Assembly: GCF_024346585.1 (NCBI RefSeq)
Contig: NZ_AP024523.1
Span: forward strand, 567,001-631,000
Origin: Streptococcus toyakuensis
GTDB lineage: Bacteria; Bacillota; Bacilli; Lactobacillales; Streptococcaceae
Length of the DNA stretch: 64,000 nt
Reading direction: 5' to 3'
Part shown: positions 46,078 through 51,911 of the stretch, piece after piece
Numbering within the stretch: position 1 is the first letter of the stretch
Layout: the number at the start of each line of letters is the position of its first letter
Position numbers and translations under genes: made by a program
Notes under the pieces: model-generated
The model's input: the letters and a program-made list of their open reading frames with translations, nothing else
What the model was told of the DNA's origin: nothing
The model's database searches: none

Positions 46078-46225
46078 TTTCACTGAAAGTTTCGTACATT
46101 CTTCTCCTCGCCGTCTAGTCTATAAACGTTTTATCCAGCAAGAATCATGATGCTAAGGGTGTAAGAAATCCGTATGAAAATAGGGAAACGACACCGTGTT
46201 CGATGAACACAAGGAGTACCATCTT

Positions 46226-46280
46226 TTTCACTAGGATTTTAGCCTGAACTCAAATCAGCTCTCTGACTTCAGAGGGCTTT
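46226..46280. repeat. Direct repeat Q, copy 1 (left of cadD), with terminator
   Basis: From TTTCACTAGGATTTTA through a hairpin CTCTGA/TCAGAG to GGCTTTTTT. Closely similar to 47253-47310, so cadD is bracketed by a second repeat pair that also forms a terminator. Confidence 0.75.
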
Positions 46281-46418
46281 TTTATTGAGGTTTTATCGGT
46301 CACAATTTTGGAGACTACAAAAACCTCAAATGGTATCAGCTAATTACACCATAAGGGTGCGCAGCTACTCGGCTTGAAAAGCCTAGTAGCTGTCTGCAAG
46401 CCCCTTCGGAGAGCCCAC

Positions 46419-46454
46419 ACTTTACGAAGTAAAGTATAGTATGTTATACTTTAC
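46419..46454. promoter_or_regulatory. cadD promoter with three overlapping operator half-sites
   Basis: ACTTTAC (46419-46425), three bases, GTAAAGTATA (46429-46438), six bases, TATACTTTAC (46445-46454). The right half contains the -10 TATACT preceded by TGT, so a protein bound here would block RNA polymerase. No repressor gene (cadX/cadC type) lies nearby. Confidence 0.65.
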
Positions 46455-46518
46455 ATGGAAGTAGTCACCGAATTCCAGTTAGAAATTACTTTGTAACTAC
46501 GTTTTGAGGAGGAGTAAA

Positions 46519-46593
46519 ATGCTTTCCTATGTTCGACATTACCCACTAGCGATAGCTAAATTAATGTGTCTGTGCTCTCCTAAAATCTGCTGA
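46519..46593 (+). CDS. 24-residue putative leader peptide upstream of cadD
   Basis: ATG at 46519 with a strong GAGGAGG site 5 bases upstream; the peptide starts MLSYVRHYPL and ends CLCSPKIC before TGA. Three cysteines fall in the last eight residues. It lies between the operator-like promoter and cadD, 29 bases before the cadD start. It could be a translated regulatory leader or a small metal-binding peptide; no homologue is known to me, and translation is unproven. Confidence 0.5.
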   Translation: MLSYVRHYPLAIAKLMCLCSPKIC

Positions 46594-46622
46594 TTTATTA
46601 CTGACTAATACAGGAGGTTTTT

Positions 46623-47243
46623 ATGGGACAGACAATCATATCTGCTATTGGTGTTTATATTTCCACCAGTATCGATTATTTAATTATTTTATTTATTTTA
46701 TTTGCACAGCTATCACAGAATAAACAAAAATGGCATATTTATGCGGGGCAATATCTAGGCACAGGCTTACTTGTAGGGGCGAGTTTAGTTGCTGCTTATG
46801 TCGTTAATTTCGTGCCTGAAGAATGGATGGTTGGATTGCTTGGTTTAATCCCTATCTATTTAGGGATTCGCTTTGCAATTGTTGGAGAAGGTGAGGAAGA
46901 AGAGGAAGAAGAGGAAGAAATTATTGAAAGATTAGAACAAAGCAAGGCAAATCAACTGTTTTGGACAGTTACATTGCTGACAATTGCGTCTGGCGGAGAT
47001 AATTTAGGTATCTATATACCTTATTTTGCTTCGTTAGATTGGTCACAGACCCTCGTGGCGTTGCTTGTGTTTGTAATCGGCATAATTATCTTATGCGAGA
47101 TTAGTCGGGTGTTATCCTCTATTCCGTTAATATTCGAGACAATTGAAAAATACGAGCGAATCATTGTGCCCTTAGTATTCATTCTACTTGGACTATACAT
47201 CATGTATGAAAATGGCACGATAGAGACTTTTCTGACCGTGTAG
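46623..47243 (+). CDS. cadD: CadD-family cadmium/heavy-metal exporter
   Basis: A 206-residue membrane protein with about five to six helices, matching the CadD family (N-terminal ISAIGVYISTSIDYLIILFILF, ASGGDNLGIYIPYFASL). CadD confers cadmium, sometimes zinc, resistance by efflux. The cytoplasmic loop between helices 3 and 4 contains nine consecutive glutamates (residues 91-99), encoded by three tandem copies of GAGGAAGAA; it may bind cations. CAGGAGG precedes the ATG. The usual CadX regulator is absent, but the promoter has an operator-like structure. Flanked on both sides by direct repeats. Confidence 0.88.
   Translation: MGQTIISAIGVYISTSIDYLIILFILFAQLSQNKQKWHIYAGQYLGTGLLVGASLVAAYVVNFVPEEWMVGLLGLIPIYLGIRFAIVGEGEEEEEEEEEIIERLEQSKANQLFWTVTLLTIASGGDNLGIYIPYFASLDWSQTLVALLVFVIGIIILCEISRVLSSIPLIFETIEKYERIIVPLVFILLGLYIMYENGTIETFLTV
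46893..46919 (+). repeat. Tandem 9-base repeat in cadD
   Basis: Three exact copies of GAGGAAGAA at 46893, 46902 and 46911, in frame, encoding Glu-Glu-Glu three times. Copy-number change would lengthen or shorten the acidic loop without a frameshift. Confidence 0.9.
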
Positions 47244-47252
47244 ATTTTTTTG

Positions 47253-47310
47253 TTTCACTAGGATTTTATCCCGAGCTCAAATTGGCTCTCTGATTTTCAG
47301 AGGGCTTTTT
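47253..47310. repeat. Direct repeat Q, copy 2 (right of cadD), with terminator
   Basis: From TTTCACTAGGATTTTA through CTCTGA/TCAGAG to GGCTTTTT; the cadD terminator. Paired with 46226-46280. Confidence 0.75.
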
Positions 47311-47313
47311 ATG

Positions 47314-47368
47314 TTGTCACCTTACCTCGACATACTCAAGTTTAATCTTCGGTTACGGTTCCTAGCAC
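47314..47368. repeat. Direct repeat P, copy 2 (right of cadD)
   Basis: 55 bases, TTGTCACCTTACC to GGTTACGGTTCCTAGCAC, 50 of 55 identical with 45974-46028. Confidence 0.85.
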
Positions 47369-47400
47369 AATAAAACCAACTATATTCATTTGTTCTCATC

Positions 47401-47429
47401 TTGTTACGCAGTTGAAAATATGGTATACT
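47401..47429 (+). promoter_or_regulatory. Promoter of the iron/siderophore-type operon
   Basis: TTGTTA (47401-47406), 17-base spacer, TATACT (47424-47429) with extended TGG, 50 bases before the permease start. No clear Fur-type dyad was identified. Confidence 0.65.
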
Positions 47430-47479
47430 TTTTCATGAGAATTTTCTAAATTTTTAAGATTCTATCATAGGAGGTTTGC

Positions 47480-48526
47480 ATGCTTTCCAAATTTTCTGGA
47501 AGCCGACAAGACCAGCAATTTGTGTTACTTTTAGTTATTTTGCTAGGTATTTTAGGGATTTCTCTCTTTCTAGCAGTTTCAATGGGATCTGTTGCGATTG
47601 ATCTAGGAGATACCTATCGGATTATTTTGAGCAGGTTAGGATTTCCTCTTGATATAGGAGAGGTTTCCAAGTCCACTCTTGCCATTGTATGGAACATGAG
47701 ATTCCCTCGAGTATTGTTAGGTCTGATAGTAGGAGCAGGCCTTTCTATGTGTGGTAGCGTGATGCAGTCCACGGTAAACAATCCCATCGCTGAGCCCTAT
47801 GTCTTAGGAATCTCTGCGGGTGCAACTCTAGGGGCAACATTGAGCATCATTCTTGGTTTAAAAGTGATGATTAGCCTTGGAGCTTTTCTTGGAGCTATTT
47901 TGGCAACAATTGTTGTTCTCATCATTGCCTCTATGCAGGGAAGAATGACGACTTCTAGTCTGATTTTATCAGGAACGGTGGTCAACGCTCTCTTTCTGGC
48001 TTTTTCAAACTTTATTATCTCAGTCGGAGCTAATGCGGATAGTGTGATGACCATTAAGTTTTGGACAATGGGCTCGCTTGCTGGGACTACCTGGGCAGAC
48101 TTGGTCCTGCCAACTATAGTAGTAGGAATGACCTTTCTATTTTTTTCTACGCAGTATCGTGTTTTTAATGCGATGATGATGGGAGATGAGGCTGCTTTAA
48201 CTTTGGGAATTCCTTTACGATTTTATTGGTATCTTTATGTGACAATGGTGGCTGTGCTGACAGCAGTCTTAGTGGCAACCTGTGGGATTATTGGATTTGT
48301 CGGTCTGATTACTCCACATTTAGCTCGAGGGTTAGTAGGAACGAATTACAAGAGGCTTTTTCCTGTTGCAACCTTGCTAGGTGCCCTCTTTGTCATCTGG
48401 GCAGACGTACTCTCTCGTATCATCATTCCAAACGCAGAGCTTCCTATTGGTATTTTCACAGCCTTAGTAGGTGCTCCCTTCTTTATCTACATTGTTGGAG
48501 GTAGGCGAAGGGAGGTGAGGGTCTGA
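47480..48526 (+). CDS. FecCD/BtuC-family ABC transporter permease
   Basis: A 348-residue permease with about nine to ten membrane helices. Family segments are RFPRVLLGLIVGAGLSMCG, NNPIAEPYVLGISAGATLG and CGIIGFVGLITPHLARGLVG. Such permeases import ferric siderophores, haem or cobalamin. Only one permease gene is present, implying a homodimeric channel as in BtuC. ATAGGAGG precedes the ATG. The ATPase gene starts one base after its stop. Confidence 0.92.
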   Translation: MLSKFSGSRQDQQFVLLLVILLGILGISLFLAVSMGSVAIDLGDTYRIILSRLGFPLDIGEVSKSTLAIVWNMRFPRVLLGLIVGAGLSMCGSVMQSTVNNPIAEPYVLGISAGATLGATLSIILGLKVMISLGAFLGAILATIVVLIIASMQGRMTTSSLILSGTVVNALFLAFSNFIISVGANADSVMTIKFWTMGSLAGTTWADLVLPTIVVGMTFLFFSTQYRVFNAMMMGDEAALTLGIPLRFYWYLYVTMVAVLTAVLVATCGIIGFVGLITPHLARGLVGTNYKRLFPVATLLGALFVIWADVLSRIIIPNAELPIGIFTALVGAPFFIYIVGGRRREVRV

Positions 48527-48527
48527 T

Positions 48528-49283
48528 ATGGACTTGATTTGTCAGGATGTCCACTTTGGACTAGGAGAGAAAAAAATCCTCAAAGGAGTTTCTCTTAGGG
48601 TTGAGGGGCATCAATTTCATACGATACTAGGACCAAATGGAAGTGGAAAAACCAGCCTGCTTAAACTCCTCTATCGTCAGGAAAAGGCAGACAAAGGCTT
48701 GATAAGCCTAGATGGAAAGTCACTGGAGCATTGGTCACTAAAAGAAACAGCCAAGCAAATGGCGGTCGTCACCCAGTTTAACCAACTGCAGTTTGATTGT
48801 ACAGTTGAAGAAATCGTCTTGCTGGGAAGAACTCCCCACCTCTCTTTTTTACAGAAGGAAAGGGAAAGGGATTTTACTCTCGTTCAAGATGCCCTCGTTA
48901 AGGTGGATATGCTCGAGAAGAAAACTCGTCTCTATTCGTCTCTGTCAGGGGGAGAGAAACAGCGAGTTTTGTTAGCCCGCGCCTTGGCGCAAGAACCGAC
49001 TCTCTTGCTCCTGGACGAACCAACCAATCACTTGGATATCAAGTATCAGTTAGACTTGTTGACCATTGTGAAGAATCTCAAGGTCAATGTTCTAGCTGTC
49101 CTACATGATATTCAACTTGCTTGTCGCTATTCGGATTATCTCTATCTGATGAAAGAGGGAGAAATCCTTTACCAAGGGACTCCAAAGGAGACCATCACCC
49201 CTGAGTCATTGCAAACTGTATACGGAGTTCAAAGTCAGGTGACTTGGACCGAGGATCAGCAAGCTATGATTCACTATTTATAA
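48528..49283 (+). CDS. FecE/FhuC-type ABC transporter ATPase
   Basis: A 251-residue ATPase with Walker A GPNGSGKTS, signature SLSGGEKQR, Walker B LLLLDEPTNHLD and H-loop AVLHDIQLA. This variant (TNHLD) is usual for siderophore/cobalamin importers. It is one base downstream of the permease and 19 bases upstream of the binding-protein gene, so all are one operon. The terminal segment TPKETITPESLQTVYGV is typical of the FecE group. Confidence 0.93.
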   Translation: MDLICQDVHFGLGEKKILKGVSLRVEGHQFHTILGPNGSGKTSLLKLLYRQEKADKGLISLDGKSLEHWSLKETAKQMAVVTQFNQLQFDCTVEEIVLLGRTPHLSFLQKERERDFTLVQDALVKVDMLEKKTRLYSSLSGGEKQRVLLARALAQEPTLLLLDEPTNHLDIKYQLDLLTIVKNLKVNVLAVLHDIQLACRYSDYLYLMKEGEILYQGTPKETITPESLQTVYGVQSQVTWTEDQQAMIHYL

Positions 49284-49302
49284 GAATGAAAAGGAAAACA
49301 AG

Positions 49303-50313
49303 ATGAAAAAAACACTAAGCATTTTACTCGTAACAGTAGCTACCCTAACTATGGCAGCTTGTGGCAACACTAGTACAGAAAAAGCTACCACACAATCTAG
49401 CACAGAGACAAGTCAAAAGGCTAACGCAGAGACGACTTATCCACTAACGGTCAAAACCTATGACGCGAAAGGGAATGAAGTCGAACAAGTCTTTGACAAG
49501 GCACCTGAAAAAGTTATCACTAACAATCTTTCAACCACTGAAATCTTATTGGAGTTGGGGTTGAAGGATAAAATTGCTGGCATGCTTAATCCTGATAATG
49601 CTGTGACGGGCAAATACAAGGACGCGATTGCGACGATTCCTCAAATTGGGGATAAAAAAACAGTCTCACAAGAGACAGTCCTTTCTTATGAGCCGGACGC
49701 TGTGATGGGTCGAAACATGATGTTTTCTGAAAAATCCTTGGGGACAGTTAGCACTTGGAATGAAAATAAAATCCCAGTTTATACACAAAAAGCTTCTCTC
49801 TCAACAATTCAGCAAGATTTGGGGAATATCGTAGAAGATGTCAAAAATCTTGGAATGATTTTTAATGTTCAGGACAAGGCTAATGAATACGCAGCACAAT
49901 TACAAACTAAAATTGATGCTGTTAAGAAAGCAAATCCAGCAAGCCAAGGTGAAAAGAAAAAGGCTTTGATTATGGTTGCTTATAATGATGAAACCTTCGG
50001 TGCCTACAAGTCTGCTTTGCAAGAAAGTTTGCTGAACCAACTTGGTTATACAAACGTTGCAACGGGAACATCAGGCTTGACCTTGGAAAATCTCGTGTCA
50101 ATGGATCCTGAATTGATTATCTATGTAACCAGCGACCGCAATAAAAAATTGGATGAAAAAGCAGTAGAGTTGATGAAGGCAAATGCTGTTTTGGAAAGCG
50201 TTCCTGCAATTAAGAATCAAAAAATCATGAACATCTCTTACGATGAATTGATGGACTATGGTCCAGCAGTGGTTGATTCCCTTGAGAAAATCAATGACTT
50301 TATCAATAAATAA
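49303..50313 (+). CDS. Iron-siderophore-type substrate-binding lipoprotein
   Basis: A 336-residue lipoprotein: signal peptide with lipobox MAACGN (Cys at residue 20), a short Thr/Ser-rich linker, then a class III binding-protein fold (VITNNLSTTEILLELGLKDKI, DAVMGRNMMFSE, NLVSMDPELIIYV, MDYGPAVVDSLEKI). This fold binds siderophores, haem or cobalamin. The co-encoded esterase favours a catecholate siderophore or trilactone as ligand, but that is inference. The esterase gene overlaps its end. Confidence 0.9.
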   Translation: MKKTLSILLVTVATLTMAACGNTSTEKATTQSSTETSQKANAETTYPLTVKTYDAKGNEVEQVFDKAPEKVITNNLSTTEILLELGLKDKIAGMLNPDNAVTGKYKDAIATIPQIGDKKTVSQETVLSYEPDAVMGRNMMFSEKSLGTVSTWNENKIPVYTQKASLSTIQQDLGNIVEDVKNLGMIFNVQDKANEYAAQLQTKIDAVKKANPASQGEKKKALIMVAYNDETFGAYKSALQESLLNQLGYTNVATGTSGLTLENLVSMDPELIIYVTSDRNKKLDEKAVELMKANAVLESVPAIKNQKIMNISYDELMDYGPAVVDSLEKINDFINK

Positions 50314-50986
50314 TGAGTTTGATTGGGAAGGAATTCAAGTCAAAATCAGCCTTCCTTCTAACTACGACCCCAATCAAACCTATCCGGCAATTTTATTGAA
50401 TGATGGAAACTTGGACTTCCTATCGTCCCTTTCCGAATCTGTGATTTTGGTGGGTTTGACCTCTAAAAATCGCTTAGACGACTATACTCCCTGGGCGACA
50501 TCGGCTCTGAGAGATGGAGCTCCAGATTTTGGCGGTCAGGCAAACGTCTATCATGATCATTTATTTGGAGGCCTTTTAGACAAGTTGCAGTCACTTTATC
50601 GCCTGGACGAAACTCGCCTTGCTTATGGAGGTTACTCACTAGGTGGTTTGGCGGCAGTCTACAGTCTTTTCAGCTTTGACAAGGTTTCCTGTGTCTTTTC
50701 GATCTGCGGTTCCTTTTGGTATCCTGATTTTGTGACCTACTGCAAGGAAGAAAATGTGAAAAATTTGGACTGTTTGCTGTATTTACAGAATGGTCAAACA
50801 GAAGGAGAACGCCACACTAATCGCTTGGCTCAAGCACCAGTCTATGCTGAGCAGATCCATACCAGTCTTCAGAAACGCTATCCGAACGGCCAGTTTGTCT
50901 TTGACCCTTATGGACACCATGACCAAGTGGCCGAACGATTTTTAGCCTTTTCCAGCTGGTTGGCCCAAAAATGGAAAATCGAATAA
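50294..50986 (+). CDS. Fes/BesA-like alpha/beta-hydrolase, putative siderophore esterase
   Basis: A 230-residue cytoplasmic esterase-fold protein with the nucleophile elbow YGGYSLGGLAAVYSLF, the FSICGSFWYPDF segment and a C-terminal histidine in YGHHDQVAERFLAF. It resembles the COG2819/Fes group, whose members hydrolyse enterobactin-, salmochelin- or bacillibactin-type trilactones to release iron. The start at 50294 (MTLSINNEFDWEG) overlaps the lipoprotein gene by 20 bases; the longer frame from 50258 lacks a ribosome-binding site. Coupling to a ferric-siderophore-type importer supports the role. No biosynthesis genes are present. Confidence 0.75.
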   Translation: MTLSINNEFDWEGIQVKISLPSNYDPNQTYPAILLNDGNLDFLSSLSESVILVGLTSKNRLDDYTPWATSALRDGAPDFGGQANVYHDHLFGGLLDKLQSLYRLDETRLAYGGYSLGGLAAVYSLFSFDKVSCVFSICGSFWYPDFVTYCKEENVKNLDCLLYLQNGQTEGERHTNRLAQAPVYAEQIHTSLQKRYPNGQFVFDPYGHHDQVAERFLAFSSWLAQKWKIE

Positions 50987-50993
50987 AAAATTT

Positions 50994-51017
50994 ATCCCTT
51001 GGCTTTTGCCAAGGGAT
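50994..51017. terminator. Bidirectional terminator between the esterase and acyltransferase genes
   Basis: ATCCCTTGGC, TTTT, GCCAAGGGAT; a run of A on the left gives a T-run for the minus-strand transcript. Confidence 0.88.
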
Positions 51018-51029
51018 TGTTGTATTTAT

Positions 51030-51779
51030 TTAAGCAAGTTTTTCTCTTTTCTTATCTGGATTCCAGATAAAGCTTGCGATAAAGCTAAAGATGATGGTTA
51101 GGATAGCGAGGATAATGGCAAGGATGAGGGCAGGGATGCGGATAAGCCACCAGAGTGGGTTTGGTTTTTTATTATTGTGCCATTGTTTCGTTTCTTGGTC
51201 CAGACGTTGAAATTCTGTTTGGATACGATTGGCGACTGTTTCAATGCCTTCGTCATTCATTTTTTTGATATCTGAGATATCAATTGGATTTCCAAAGTTC
51301 ATATCGACACGTTCACGACTAATCAAGCCCTTCAAAGTCATGGGACCTGTGTAGGTAACCGGCATAATACGGACCTTGGCCATTTTGGCAATCAGAGCTA
51401 CGCCACCCTTGACATCGTTTGAGTGTCGGCTTCCACTTGGAAACATGATGAGAGAGCGGTCACTTTTTTTGAGAACATTGATAGGATATTTGATGGCTGA
51501 GGCGCTAGGATTTTCACGGTCGATAGGAAAGGCACCACACATACGAATCCACCAGCCAAAGATACGGTTGGTAAAGAGCTCTTTTTTGGCCATAAAGATA
51601 AATTGTTTTGGTTTGGTCGCAAAGGCCATATAAACTGGATCCCACCAGGTGCGGTGAGGTGCAACCAAAATATAATTTTCATCTTGATTAGGAATTTTAT
51701 CAGTATTATGATAATGGGCATTGCCATTGATGGACCATAGGAGCAAGACAACCAATCCACGTAAATAAGTATAAAACAT
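51030..51779 (-). CDS. PlsC-like 1-acylglycerol-3-phosphate acyltransferase
   Basis: A 249-residue membrane-associated acyltransferase. The catalytic motif is HRTWWD (H-x4-D), and the substrate-binding motif appears as FPSGSRHS, a variant of the usual FPEGTRS. An N-terminal hydrophobic segment and a C-terminal membrane helix (about 215-240, IPALILAIILAILTIIFSF) flank the domain. The frame extends to 51824, but AAGGAG before the ATG at 51779 marks the start. It probably acylates lysophosphatidic acid, although the altered second motif leaves substrate open. Confidence 0.85.
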   Translation of the reverse strand: MFYTYLRGLVVLLLWSINGNAHYHNTDKIPNQDENYILVAPHRTWWDPVYMAFATKPKQFIFMAKKELFTNRIFGWWIRMCGAFPIDRENPSASAIKYPINVLKKSDRSLIMFPSGSRHSNDVKGGVALIAKMAKVRIMPVTYTGPMTLKGLISRERVDMNFGNPIDISDIKKMNDEGIETVANRIQTEFQRLDQETKQWHNNKKPNPLWWLIRIPALILAIILAILTIIFSFIASFIWNPDKKREKLA

Positions 51780-51898
51780 GCGATCTCCTTCGATTATTTT
51801 CTTGTTATTATTATACCTTATCAAAGGAGGGCTGGCAAACTTTTCCCTTGACTAGGTGCATATTTGGGGTGAGATTAGAATTTTTTTAGAAAAAATGA

Positions 51899-51904
51899 TA
51901 TGAT
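51899..51904 (+). promoter_or_regulatory. Extended -10 element of the P-type ATPase gene
   Basis: TGA then TATGAT; the expected transcript start falls on the ATG at 51912, so the message may be leaderless. Confidence 0.5.
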
Positions 51905-51911
51905 AGAATTT

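Larger units (their letters stand above)
45810..46518. other. Structured intergenic region between rpsO and the cadD leader
   Basis: About 700 bases without a recognisable gene. In order: a 95-base stem-loop (45821-45915), a terminator (45942-45969), repeat P copy 1 (45974-46028), a terminator (46053-46077), repeat Q copy 1 (46226-46280), a stem GCAGCTACT/AGTAGCTG at about 46357-46394, and the operator-like promoter at 46419-46454. The pieces look assembled by insertion and recombination. Confidence 0.6.

Noticed and set aside
46300..46620. yybP-ykoY (manganese) riboswitch before cadD
   Set aside because: The expected conserved motifs were not found; the region contains a simple stem, an operator-like dyad and a small reading frame.
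46226..47310. The Q repeats as insertion-sequence ends
   Set aside because: They are direct rather than inverted and each contains a terminator; no transposase lies between them.
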